A stretch of DNA of 64,000 nt from Streptomyces lucensis JCM 4490. Lineage in GTDB: Bacteria > Actinomycetota > Actinomycetes > Streptomycetales > Streptomycetaceae. The stretch spans positions 558,001 to 622,000 of the forward strand of contig NZ_BMUE01000002.1 in the NCBI RefSeq assembly GCF_014650035.1, read 5' to 3'. A program made the translations under genes and the position numbers. This document shows positions 1 to 7,606 of the stretch, one piece after another. The notes below the pieces were generated by a model that was not told the DNA's origin, searched no databases, and saw only the letters and a program-made list of their open reading frames with translations. The stretch's first letter is position 1. Each line of letters begins with the position of its first letter.

Positions 1-545
1 CCGTGCGCATCGGGCTCGCCGCCCTGGCCGGCTCCTCCGTGGGCGCCTTCTTCGCGGCCGGCATGAGCACGGACGTGCTGAAGCCGGTGATCATGGTGGT
101 GCTGCTGGGCGTGGCCGCCTTCGTGATCATGCGCCCCGGCTTCGGCCGGGCCCCGGCCGCCGGCCCCGTGGGCCGCCGCCGCAGGCTCGCCGCGATCGGC
201 CTGGCCGGCCTGGGCATCGGCTGCTACGACGGCCTGATCGGCCCCGGCACCGGCACGTTCCTGGTCCTCGCGCTGACCGCGGTCCTCCGGCTGGACCTGG
301 TCACCGCCTCCGCCACCGCGAAGATCGTCAACTGCTGCACCAACGGGGGCGCCCTCGCGATGTTCGCCTGGCAGGGCACGGTGCTGTGGCGGTTCGCGGC
401 CCTGCTCGCCGTCTTCAACCTCGCGGGCGGCACCCTCGGCGCCCGCACCGCCCTCAAGCAGGGCAGCGGCTTCGTGCGGATCGTCCTGCTGACGGTCGTC
501 CTGGCGCTGGTGGCGAACCTGGCCTACGGACAGTGGTTGGCCTGA
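1..545 (+). CDS. TauE/SafE family membrane exporter (5' end outside window)
   Basis: The reading frame is open at the left edge, so the N-terminal part and the real start are missing; about 180 C-terminal residues are visible. They form several hydrophobic segments separated by a short basic loop (GRRRR near residue 59). The segment beginning GCYDGLIGPGTGTF matches the conserved second half-repeat of TauE/SafE (DUF81) permeases, which export or take up sulfite, sulfonates or other small organosulfur anions across the cytoplasmic membrane. Substrate cannot be told from sequence. It ends 8 bp before the stop codon of the convergent sortase gene. Confidence 0.85.
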   Translation, partial: VRIGLAALAGSSVGAFFAAGMSTDVLKPVIMVVLLGVAAFVIMRPGFGRAPAAGPVGRRRRLAAIGLAGLGIGCYDGLIGPGTGTFLVLALTAVLRLDLVTASATAKIVNCCTNGGALAMFAWQGTVLWRFAALLAVFNLAGGTLGARTALKQGSGFVRIVLLTVVLALVANLAYGQWLA

Positions 546-552
546 CCAGGGG

Positions 553-1191
553 TCACCGGCTGCCGGTCAGACGGGCGAACACCACCACGTTGCCCCGGTA
601 GCCGGTCGTGCGCGAGTAGCCGCCGCCGCAGGTGATGACGCGCAGCTCGGGGCGGGCCGCGGCGCCGTAGACCTTCTCGTCGGGGAAGGCACTGGCCGCG
701 TACACCTCCACCGCGTCCACGGTGAACACGGCCACGCTGCCGTCCTGGCGGTCCACCTCGATGCGGGCGCCCCGCCTGAGGGCGCCGAGGTCGTAGAAGA
801 CGGCGGGGCCCTCGGTGTTGTCGACGTGCCCGGCGACGATCGCGGTGCCGGTCTCGCCGGGCATGGTGCCCGCCTCGTACCAGCCGGCGAGGTTCTTCCG
901 GTCGGCGGGCGGCACGTCCAGGCTGCCGGCCGGCGTGAGGGCCAGCGCCATCAGCGGGGCGTTCACGTGGATCGCGGGGATGCGGATGCGGGTGGGCGGG
1001 GACGGGGCGAGCGGGGGTGCGGCGAGCCGCTCACCGCCCGGATCGGGGCGGCCCTCGGCGGCCGGCGGCTGCGGTGGCGCGTGCTCCCCGGCGCCGCCGC
1101 CGAGCAGCCACACCGCCGACCCGAGGGCCACGACGGTGAGCGCGGCTATCGCGGTGTCGCCGAGCCGGGCACGCCTGGCGCTGCTGCGCAT
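553..1191 (-). CDS. class F-type sortase
   Basis: A 212-residue single-pass membrane transpeptidase. An N-terminal hydrophobic segment (about residues 12-30) is followed by a Pro-rich stretch and a sortase beta-barrel. The catalytic triad is visible as His122 in VAGHVD, Cys188 in VITCGG and Arg199 in TGYRGN. The ITCGG context fits class F actinobacterial sortases better than the TLxTC context of housekeeping classes. I chose the ATG at 1191 because GAGGGG lies just upstream; a longer frame to 1254 adds a low-complexity Arg/Gly leader. The next gene upstream on the same strand encodes a likely surface-anchored substrate. Sortases cleave a C-terminal sorting signal outside the membrane and attach the protein to the cell wall. 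Confidence 0.9.
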   Translation of the reverse strand: MRSSARRARLGDTAIAALTVVALGSAVWLLGGGAGEHAPPQPPAAEGRPDPGGERLAAPPLAPSPPTRIRIPAIHVNAPLMALALTPAGSLDVPPADRKNLAGWYEAGTMPGETGTAIVAGHVDNTEGPAVFYDLGALRRGARIEVDRQDGSVAVFTVDAVEVYAASAFPDEKVYGAAARPELRVITCGGGYSRTTGYRGNVVVFARLTGSR

Positions 1192-1311
1192 ACCAACCCC
1201 TCTCCCGGGGGCGGCCCCCCGAAGGCCCCTCCCCCTCCGGGCCGCGAGGGGCATCGGACCCGGAGGGGGCGGGACGTGCGGTACCGGCGGACGGACAGCG
1301 GAGGGTGTCCG

Positions 1312-1827
1312 TCAGATCCCGTCGCCTCTCGCCCGGCGATGCAGGAGCCAGGTACCGCCCGCGGCGGCGACGGCCAGAGCGGCCACGCCCGCCGCGGTCT
1401 GCACGGGGTCGGTGCCGAGTGCGCCGCCGACCCCCGTCTTCACGCTTCCCCGCGGCTGCACCTGCTGGTGCACCGCGCTGAGGGCCACCACCAGGTCGCC
1501 CTTCACCTGCCGGGCGCCCTCGGCGCACTCGGCGACGATCTCGTACGTCCCCGGCTGCGCGCTCGGCGGCACCCGGAACTGGCCGATGGCCTCGCCCTGG
1601 TGGGTGGTGGGCGCCAGCGGGAAGGTGCCGGCGCCGACGGCGCCCGCGTCCCCGGTCGCGGCTCCGCGTTCGCCGCACGCGGCCGTGTTCACCGTGACCT
1701 GCGCCCCGGGGGCCGCGGTGTAGGGGTACACGTCCAGGCGACCGGCGCGGGTGTCACCGGCATGGGCGGGTGCCGCGGCGGCCACGGCGAGCGCGGTACC
1801 GGTCAGCAGACGGGCGGTGCGTCGCAT
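1312..1827 (-). CDS. secreted protein with C-terminal membrane anchor, probable sortase substrate
   Basis: 171 residues with a classic Sec signal peptide (residues 1-23, ending AHA). The mature part is a compact extracellular domain with two cysteines (51 and 101) that could form a disulfide. The C-terminus has the shape of a sorting signal: a hydrophobic segment at about 143-161 followed by HRRARG. No LPxTG or LAxTG pentapeptide is present; LGTDP at 137-141 sits where one would be. The sortase gene follows about 120 bp downstream on the same strand. I do not recognise a characterised family. The start is supported by the signal peptide; the short leader lacks an ideal ribosome-binding site. 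Could also simply be a tail-anchored membrane protein. Confidence 0.8.
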   Translation of the reverse strand: MRRTARLLTGTALAVAAAAPAHAGDTRAGRLDVYPYTAAPGAQVTVNTAACGERGAATGDAGAVGAGTFPLAPTTHQGEAIGQFRVPPSAQPGTYEIVAECAEGARQVKGDLVVALSAVHQQVQPRGSVKTGVGGALGTDPVQTAAGVAALAVAAAGGTWLLHRRARGDGI

Positions 1828-1894
1828 GGTGCTCCCCAGAGCTTGTCCGACTGGTGCTTTACCGAGGTAAATGGCTCCGTGGTCCGCTCGCTTG

Positions 1895-1909
1895 CTGACA
1901 GAGCGTCAG
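1895..1909. promoter_or_regulatory. inverted repeat CTGAC-N5-GTCAG upstream of the secreted protein gene
   Basis: A perfect 5-bp inverted repeat with a 5-bp spacer, 68 bp upstream of the secreted protein start at 1827. Its position fits an operator or promoter element. Short palindromes occur by chance, so this is only a candidate. Confidence 0.3.
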
Positions 1910-2126
1910 GTATTGCGGAGAACGGGTGTCGGGCCGGCCCCGCACGGGCTAGTCCCGGGGGAGGTTCTGGCTGGTCAGGGGCGTGCCGGGTGCCGCCGGG
2001 AGGTAGTAGTACGAAAAGAACACGAATGGAGCGAGGGGTGCCGGTGAACGGGTGACGGGGTGTCAGCGTCCGCCGGGCGCCCGGGGCGGGCCGGCGGTGG
2101 TGCGCCGCGCGCCCGGAGGCGTGACA

Positions 2127-2156
2127 GAGGCCGGCGCCCGCCCGGGCGCCGGCCTC
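2127..2156 (-). terminator. stem-loop terminator after the M4 protease
   Basis: Perfect 13-bp GC-rich stem (2127-2139 with 2144-2156) and a 4-nt loop, 21 nt past the protease stop codon. There is no U-tract, which is usual for Streptomyces terminators. The rest of 1828-2176 holds only the promoter region of the secreted protein gene. Confidence 0.8.
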
Positions 2157-2176
2157 CCGCCGTCGGCTGTGGGGGG

Positions 2177-3823
2177 TCAGCTGACGTTGACCGCGCTCCA
2201 GGCCGCGGCCACCGCGTTGTACTCGGTGCTGCCGGAGCCGTAGAGGTCCTTGGCCGCGTTCAGCGTGGCGGTCCGGGCGCCCTTGTAGTTCGTCGAGGAC
2301 GTCATGTAGACCGTCAGCGCCCGGTACCAGATCCTGCCGACCTTGTCCCGGCCGATGCCGGTGACCGTCGAGCCGTTGGACGTCGGCGAGTTGTAGTCGA
2401 CGCCGTTGATGGTCTTCGCGCCGCTGCCCTCGGCGAGCAGGTAGGCGAAGTGGTTGGCGACGCCCGAGGAGTAGTGGACGTCGAGGTTGCCGACCGACGA
2501 GCTCCAGTAGTCCGCGGAGCTGCCGTCCCTGGACGGCTTGTCCATGAAGCGCAGGGCGGCCTTGCCGAAGCCCGGCTTCACGATCTCCTCGCCGATGAGG
2601 TAGTCGCCCTGGTCGGAGGAGTTGTTCGCGTACCACTCGACCATCGTGCCGAGGATGTCGGAGGTGGCCTCGTTGAGTCCGCCGGACTCGCCCGAGTAGG
2701 TCAGCGCGGCCGTCTTCGACGTCACGCCGTGGCTCATCTCGTGCCCGGCGACGTCCAGCGCCACCAGCGGCCCGAAGGTGGTGCCGTCACCGTCGCCGTA
2801 CGTCATGCAGAAGCAGCTGTCGTCCCAGAAGGCGTTGTTGTAGTTGCTGCCGTAGTGGACGCGGTTGTACGAGCCCTTGCCGTCGCCCGCGATGCCGTTG
2901 CGGCCGTGGACGTTCTTGTAGTAGTCCCAGGTCTCGTTGGTGCCGTACTGGGCGTCGACGGCGGCCGAGGAGCGGTCGGAGGTGGCGCCGCTGCCCCAGT
3001 GGTTGTCGGCGTCCGTGAACAGGGTCGCGGGGGCCCGGCTGAAGCAGATGCCGAAGAAGCACAGGTCGGTCTTGTTCTCCGCGTCGCCGGTGTAGGTGTT
3101 GCCCCGGGTCGGGTCCTTGAGCTGGTACGACGATCCCGACTGGGTCGTCTCCAGCGGCACCGTCCCGCTGTACAGGGACCTGCCGTCGCCGGTCGCCGTC
3201 TCGATGCTGTCCCAGGCGTCGATCTGGGCGCCGGTGCGGGCGTCGGTCAGCACGGTGCGGGCGACCGGGTTGCCGAGCGAGTCCTGGCCCACGGCGTCGG
3301 TGCGCCAGGCGAGGCGCGGCGTGCCGTGCAGGGCGTCGACCACCAGCTCCGGCTTGGCCTTGACCCGGGCCAGCCTCTCGCCGAGGTGGGCCGCGCGCAG
3401 GGCGTTCACCGCGAGGCCGGCGGCCTTCGGGCCGGACACCTCCGGGGTGACGGAGGACAGGGATATCCGGGTGTGCGTCGCCCGGTCGGCGCCGCGGTAG
3501 GCGCCGCCGGAGGCCAGGTGGACGACGAAGTCGCCGCCCAGCACCGGCAGGTGACGGTAGGTGCGGTCGTAGCGGACGTGCTGGGTGCCGTCCCCGTCGA
3601 CGATCACGTCCCGCACGCCGGTGTCCTCGGCGGAGGTGAGGCCGAGGCCGGCGGCGTGGGCGAGAAGCGCCGACGCCGCGTTCCGGACGGCCGTGGCGCG
3701 GGTCGGTCTGCCGTCTGCGTGGGCGGCGGGGGACAGGGCGGTTGCCAGCAGGGTCGCGGTGGTGACGGCGATGCCGGCCGTGGCGATGCGACGGGATCCT
3801 CGGACGTGCCGTATCCGGCTCAT
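2177..3823 (-). CDS. secreted M4 family (thermolysin-like) metalloprotease
   Basis: 548-residue preproprotease. Signal peptide at residues 1-36 (ending AHA), then an FTP/PepSY-type propeptide to about 210, then the catalytic domain. The zinc site is intact: HEMSH at 361-365 and Glu385 in GGLNEATSD. The C-terminal alpha domain carries the usual late motifs (GVANHFAYLL and a YRALT segment). Four cysteines (255, 260, 337, 339) are clustered before the active site and could form disulfides. The ATG at 3823 follows GAGGAGACCG; longer in-frame starts up to 3970 would add a non-signal leader. Expected function is extracellular digestion of protein at hydrophobic residues after self-removal of the propeptide. 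A palindromic element lies upstream and a strong terminator downstream, so it is probably monocistronic. Confidence 0.95.
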   Translation of the reverse strand: MSRIRHVRGSRRIATAGIAVTTATLLATALSPAAHADGRPTRATAVRNAASALLAHAAGLGLTSAEDTGVRDVIVDGDGTQHVRYDRTYRHLPVLGGDFVVHLASGGAYRGADRATHTRISLSSVTPEVSGPKAAGLAVNALRAAHLGERLARVKAKPELVVDALHGTPRLAWRTDAVGQDSLGNPVARTVLTDARTGAQIDAWDSIETATGDGRSLYSGTVPLETTQSGSSYQLKDPTRGNTYTGDAENKTDLCFFGICFSRAPATLFTDADNHWGSGATSDRSSAAVDAQYGTNETWDYYKNVHGRNGIAGDGKGSYNRVHYGSNYNNAFWDDSCFCMTYGDGDGTTFGPLVALDVAGHEMSHGVTSKTAALTYSGESGGLNEATSDILGTMVEWYANNSSDQGDYLIGEEIVKPGFGKAALRFMDKPSRDGSSADYWSSSVGNLDVHYSSGVANHFAYLLAEGSGAKTINGVDYNSPTSNGSTVTGIGRDKVGRIWYRALTVYMTSSTNYKGARTATLNAAKDLYGSGSTEYNAVAAAWSAVNVS

Positions 3824-3880
3824 CGGTCTCCTCGGGGGACGCGCCTGGAAGGCGTGGGGGTGGGCGCTGACGTGTCCACG

Positions 3881-3905
3881 ATTTAAATGCCCATGACATG
3901 TCATG
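3881..3905. promoter_or_regulatory. two palindromes upstream of the M4 protease
   Basis: ATTTAAAT (3881-3888) and the perfect 14-bp palindrome CATGACATGTCATG (3892-3905) lie 58-82 bp upstream of the protease ATG, in an AT-rich island unlike the surroundings. They fit a promoter and dimeric-regulator operator for the protease and possibly for the divergent gene at 3963. No specific regulator is recognised. Confidence 0.45.
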
Positions 3906-3928
3906 TCCATAGCGCCTTCATGGAGATG

Positions 3929-3955
3929 TGTGACGAGCCGGAGGGGGTAGAGAAT
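3929..3955 (+). promoter_or_regulatory. putative promoter for a leaderless cyclotransferase-like gene
   Basis: TGTGAC (3929-3934) and GAGAAT (3950-3955) are spaced 15 bp apart. The -10-like hexamer ends 7 nt before the GTG at 3963, and no ribosome-binding site sits at normal distance. This suggests transcription starting at or near the start codon. Confidence 0.35.
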
Positions 3956-3962
3956 CGTTTCC

Positions 3963-4394
3963 GTGATCACTCCGGAGTCCCGGCGGGCCCTGCCCTTCTT
4001 CGTCTACGGCACGCTGCGCCCCGGCGAGCCCAACCACGACCTGTTCCTGCGGGGCCGCACCGCCGCCGAGGAACCGGCCCGCCTCCCGGACGCCGTCCTG
4101 TACGACGGCCCCGGCTACCCCTACGCCGTAGACCGGCCCGGAACCGAGGTGCGCGGGGAACTGGTGACGGCCCGGACGGAGACGTACGAGGACCTGCTCA
4201 CGGCCCTGGACCGGCTGGAGGAGTACGTGCCGGGCGACCCCCGCAACCTGTACGTACGCGTCACCCGGGACGTCCTGCGCCCCGACGGCACCGCCGTACG
4301 GGCCTGGGTGTACCTGGCCGCCCCGCACGTCGCCGCCCGGCTGAGCGCCACGGGCAACCGCATAGCGACCGGTGACTGGCTGTCCCGCCGCTGA
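3963..4394 (+). CDS. gamma-glutamylcyclotransferase-like (AIG2/GGCT) protein
   Basis: 143 residues starting at GTG 3963. The family signature YGTLRPGE (about residues 14-21) forms the gamma-glutamyl/phosphate binding loop, and the acidic LDRLEEYVPGD segment carries the likely catalytic Glu. These small beta-barrel enzymes release 5-oxoproline from gamma-glutamyl amines or peptides; many actinobacterial members have no assigned substrate. The gene is divergent from the M4 protease and converges on nasA with a 6-bp gap. No ribosome-binding site is close to the start, so the mRNA may be leaderless. Confidence 0.85.
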   Translation: MITPESRRALPFFVYGTLRPGEPNHDLFLRGRTAAEEPARLPDAVLYDGPGYPYAVDRPGTEVRGELVTARTETYEDLLTALDRLEEYVPGDPRNLYVRVTRDVLRPDGTAVRAWVYLAAPHVAARLSATGNRIATGDWLSRR

Positions 4395-4400
4395 ACCGCG

Positions 4401-6590
4401 TCACCCGTGTCCGGCGGGCCGGCGCACCTTCTCCACCCGCACCGCACAGGACTTGAACTCCGGCATGCGGGAGACCGGGTCGAGCGCCGGGTTGGTGAGG
4501 GTGTTGGCGCGGCCCTCGCCCGGCCAGTGGAAGGGCATGAAGACGGTGTCCGGGCGGATGGAGTCCGTGATCCGGGCGGGCGCCACCGCGCGGCCCCGGC
4601 GGGAGACCACCGCGAGCGGGTCGCCCTCGGCCGCGCCCAGGCGGGCCGCGAGACGCGGGTGCAGCTCCACGAAGGGTCCGGGCGCCGCCGCGTTCAGCTC
4701 GGCCACGCGCCGGGTCTGCGCCCCCGACTGGTACTGCGACACCACCCGGCCGGTGGTCAGCAGCAGCGGGTACTCGGCGTCCGGCTCCTCCGCCGTCGCC
4801 CGGTGGGTCGCGGCGGCGAACCGGGCCCGGCCGTCAGGGGTCGCGAAGCGGTCCAGGAAGAGGCGCGGGGTGCCGGGGTGCACGGCGGGGGCGGCCGGTG
4901 CGGCGCCGCCGTCCCGGTCCGGGGCGTCCGGCTCGACGTCGAACAGGGCGTCCTCGCCGTCGCCGCCGTCCCCCTCGGCCGGGACGGGTGCCGGGCACGG
5001 CCAGAACACGCCGTCCTCCTCCGCCAGCCGGCGGTAGGTGATGCCCGAGTAGTCGGCGGGGCCGCCCGCGCTGGCCCGGCGCAGTTCGGCGAAGACCGCC
5101 TCGGGGTCGGTCGGGAACCCCTTCTCCACGCCGAGGCGGGCGGCCAGTTCGTGCAGGACGTACAGGTCGCTGCGGACGCCCGGCGGGGGAGCGACCGCCT
5201 GGCGGCGCAGCAGGACCCTGCCCTCCAGGCTGGTCGTCGTGCCCGTCTCCTCCGCCCACTGCGTCACCGGCAGCACCACGTCCGCCAGCTCGGCCGTCTC
5301 CGACAGGACGACGTCCGCGACCGCGAGGAAGTCCAGCGAGCGCAGTCGCTCCTCGACGTGCGCCGCGCGCGGCGCCGACACCACCGGGTTGGAGCCCATC
5401 AGCAGCAGCGCCCGGATGTCCGTGCCGAGCGCGTCGAGGAGTTCGTAGGCGCTGCGCCCGGGCCCCGGCAGGCTGTCCGGGTCGACACCCCACACCCCGG
5501 CCACGTGCCGCCGCGCCGCCGGATCGTCCAGCTTGCGGTACCCGGGCAACTGGTCGGCCTTCTGGCCGTGTTCGCGCCCGCCCTGCCCGTTGCCCTGCCC
5601 GGTCAGGCAGCCGTAACCGGACAGCGGGCGGCCCGCGCGGCCGGTCGCCAGGCACAGGTCGATCCACGCGCCCACCGTGTCCGTGCCCTTGGACTGCTGC
5701 TCGGGGCCGCGCGCGGTGAGCACCATCGCCGACTCCGGCTCGCAGAACATCCGCACCGCCTGCCGCAGTAGTGGAACGGACACCCCCGTGATCCGCTCCA
5801 CGTACTCCGGCCAGTGGGCCATCGCCGCCGCCCGGGCCTCCTCCCAGCCCGTGGTGCGCTCACGGATGTACTCCTCGTCCGTGCGGCCCTCGGCGATCAC
5901 CAGGTGCAACAGGCCGAGGGCGAGGGCGAGATCGGTACCGGGCCGGGGCGCGAGGTGCAGGTCGGCCTGGTCGGCGGTCCGGGTGCGGCGCGGGTCCACG
6001 ACGATCAGGGTGCCGCCGTTCTCGCGCAGCTCGGTGAAGAAGCGCAGCGACGGGGGCATGGTCTCGGCCAGGTTCGAGCCGACGAGGATCACGCACCCGG
6101 TCCTCGGGATGTCCTCCAGCGGGAACGGCAGCCCCCGGTCGAGGCCGAACGCCCTGGTGCCGGCCGCCGCGGCCGAGGACATGCAGAAGCGGCCGTTGTA
6201 GTCGATCTGGGAGGTGCCCAGCGCGACCCGCGCGAACTTGCCCAGCGCGTAAGCCTTCTCGTTGGTCAGCCCGCCCCCGCCGAACACCCCCAGCGCGTCG
6301 GGCCCGCTGTGCGCCCGCACCGACGACAGCGCTCCGGCGATCCGGTCCAGGGCCTCCTCCCAGCCCGCCTCCACCAGCCGTCCGCCGGAGCGCACCAGGG
6401 GAGTGGTCAGCCGGGCCGCCGGCGACAGCACCTGGGCGGCCGTACGGCCCTTGCCGCACAGCGCGCCCCGGTTCACCGGGAAGTCCGGGCGCTCGGAGAC
6501 CTCGACGCCACCCCGCGGCAGGGGCGTGATGTTCATCCCGCACTGCAGGGCGCAGTACGGGCAGTGGGTGGGCGTCGAGGCGGTCTCCAT
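4401..6590 (-). CDS. nasA: assimilatory nitrate reductase catalytic subunit (molybdopterin oxidoreductase)
   Basis: 729 residues. An N-terminal [4Fe-4S] motif is complete (Cys10, Cys13, Cys17 and Cys45), followed by bis-MGD molybdopterin domains and a C-terminal dinucleotide-binding domain beginning near LLLTTGRVVSQY. There is no signal peptide, which places it in the cytoplasm, and no extra C-terminal [2Fe-2S] domain. It should reduce nitrate to nitrite for assimilation. Cytoplasmic location, lack of a formate dehydrogenase selenocysteine, and synteny with the S. coelicolor nasA region favour nitrate reductase over formate dehydrogenase. A candidate GlnR box lies directly upstream. Nitrite reductase genes are not in the window. 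Confidence 0.85.
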   Translation of the reverse strand: METASTPTHCPYCALQCGMNITPLPRGGVEVSERPDFPVNRGALCGKGRTAAQVLSPAARLTTPLVRSGGRLVEAGWEEALDRIAGALSSVRAHSGPDALGVFGGGGLTNEKAYALGKFARVALGTSQIDYNGRFCMSSAAAAGTRAFGLDRGLPFPLEDIPRTGCVILVGSNLAETMPPSLRFFTELRENGGTLIVVDPRRTRTADQADLHLAPRPGTDLALALGLLHLVIAEGRTDEEYIRERTTGWEEARAAAMAHWPEYVERITGVSVPLLRQAVRMFCEPESAMVLTARGPEQQSKGTDTVGAWIDLCLATGRAGRPLSGYGCLTGQGNGQGGREHGQKADQLPGYRKLDDPAARRHVAGVWGVDPDSLPGPGRSAYELLDALGTDIRALLLMGSNPVVSAPRAAHVEERLRSLDFLAVADVVLSETAELADVVLPVTQWAEETGTTTSLEGRVLLRRQAVAPPPGVRSDLYVLHELAARLGVEKGFPTDPEAVFAELRRASAGGPADYSGITYRRLAEEDGVFWPCPAPVPAEGDGGDGEDALFDVEPDAPDRDGGAAPAAPAVHPGTPRLFLDRFATPDGRARFAAATHRATAEEPDAEYPLLLTTGRVVSQYQSGAQTRRVAELNAAAPGPFVELHPRLAARLGAAEGDPLAVVSRRGRAVAPARITDSIRPDTVFMPFHWPGEGRANTLTNPALDPVSRMPEFKSCAVRVEKVRRPAGHG

Positions 6591-6602
6591 GCCGACCAGC
6601 GT

Positions 6603-6641
6603 GCTTCGGCCGTGTTACGGCCCGTGGCGGCTCCTTGTTAC
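6603..6641 (-). promoter_or_regulatory. candidate GlnR box upstream of nasA
   Basis: Read on the minus strand, GTAAC (6641-6637) is followed 23 bp on by a second GTAAC (6618-6614), then 6 nt and GAAGC (6607-6603). The second half fits the GlnR consensus GTnAC-n6-GAAAC with one mismatch; the first half lacks a good partner. GlnR control of nasA is established in Streptomyces; assigning this site is inference. Confidence 0.45.
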
Positions 6642-6717
6642 ACGGCCGGGAAGCCGACCTCCCCGTGCCGGTCCACCCGCCGTGAGGAGGCCTCCCGGCG
6701 AGCCGCGCTCCGGCCCG

Positions 6718-7395
6718 TCAGCGCCCCGCGGCGAGCGCCCGCGCCACGCCCGGCTCCTTCGGCCCGAGGAACCGCGGATCCGGTTCGAACAGCGCGTCCA
6801 GCGCCGCCTTGCCCGCCGCGAACACCTCGCGCGTGCCGCCGTAGTACCAGGTCACGTCGTGCTTGGCGGCCACCCCGACCCCGTAGGAGTCCACCCCTGC
6901 CGCCTCGCACAGCGCCACCGCGCGCCGGATGTGGAAGTCCTGGCTGATCAGCACCGCCCGGTCGACACCGAAGATCTTCTTGGCCCGCACGCAGGAGTCC
7001 CAGGTGTCGAAGCCGGCGTAGTCGCTGACGATCCGCGTGTCCGGCACCCCGTGCTTCGTGAGGTAGGCGCGCATGGCGTCGGGCTCGTCGTAGTCCTCGC
7101 GGCTGTTGTCGCCGGTGACGAGGACGACCTCGATCCGGCCCGCCTCGTAGAGCCTGGCCGCCGCGTCCAGGCGGTGCGCGAGGTACGGCGACGGCTCCCC
7201 GTCCCACAGCCCGGCCCCGAACACCACCGCGACCTCCGTGCGCGGCACGTCCGCCGTCGTGCGCAGCCGGTCCGCGGTCGACACGTACAGCCAGGTGGCC
7301 GGCAGCAGCGCCAGCACGCACACGGCCATCAGGGCCTGCACCAGCCGCCGCTGCCCCGTGCGGGTGCGCGGCAGCCGCGGTCGACGGATCCTCAT
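6718..7395 (-). CDS. SanA/YdcF-type DUF218 membrane protein
   Basis: 225 residues: a basic N-terminus, one membrane segment (about 20-40), then a DUF218 domain. Family motifs are visible: VVFGAGLWDGEPS near the domain start, VTGDNSREDYDEPDAM, and the SQDFHIRRAV segment. E. coli SanA (vancomycin exclusion at high temperature) and ElyC/YdcF belong here and act in envelope integrity, probably on lipid-linked precursors; the exact reaction is not settled. The ATG at 7395 has a GGGGG stretch upstream; a longer frame to 7572 adds Arg-rich sequence that overlaps the divergent promoter region. Transcribed away from the chelatase gene. Confidence 0.85.
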   Translation of the reverse strand: MRIRRPRLPRTRTGQRRLVQALMAVCVLALLPATWLYVSTADRLRTTADVPRTEVAVVFGAGLWDGEPSPYLAHRLDAAARLYEAGRIEVVLVTGDNSREDYDEPDAMRAYLTKHGVPDTRIVSDYAGFDTWDSCVRAKKIFGVDRAVLISQDFHIRRAVALCEAAGVDSYGVGVAAKHDVTWYYGGTREVFAAGKAALDALFEPDPRFLGPKEPGVARALAAGR

Positions 7396-7536
7396 TCGGC
7401 CCCCAGTGATCGATCCCCCGGTGATCGCTTCCGACCGTGGAAGACGCGCGCGCGGACGGTCCGGTTCGCCCGGGTCCGGCCGTCCGTTCCCCGCGCGGTG
7501 CGCCGGCCCTTCCCTCACCTCGTGCATCCGTATGAC

Positions 7537-7573
7537 GTGAAGCCGCGGAAAACACCCGTGACGGCGACGCAAC
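7537..7573 (+). promoter_or_regulatory. candidate GlnR box upstream of the chelatase gene
   Basis: The series GTGAA (7537), GAAAA (7548), GTGAC (7558) and GCAAC (7569) resembles the GlnR pattern GTnAC-n6-GAAAC repeated twice. The second half (GTGAC-n6-GCAAC) is a full GTnAC-n6-GnAAC match; the gap between halves is 5 rather than 6 nt. It ends 33 bp before the start at 7607. Confidence 0.4.
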
Positions 7574-7606
7574 GGGCCCGCAACGTCGCCCCGTCAGGAT
7601 CCCTCC

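Noticed and set aside
4401..6590. Formate dehydrogenase instead of nitrate reductase
   Set aside because: No selenocysteine context, no partner subunits, and the location with a GlnR-like box favours NasA; not fully excluded.
7558..7606. Cobalamin riboswitch before the CbiX-like gene
   Set aside because: The leader is too short and no B12-box-like sequence is visible.
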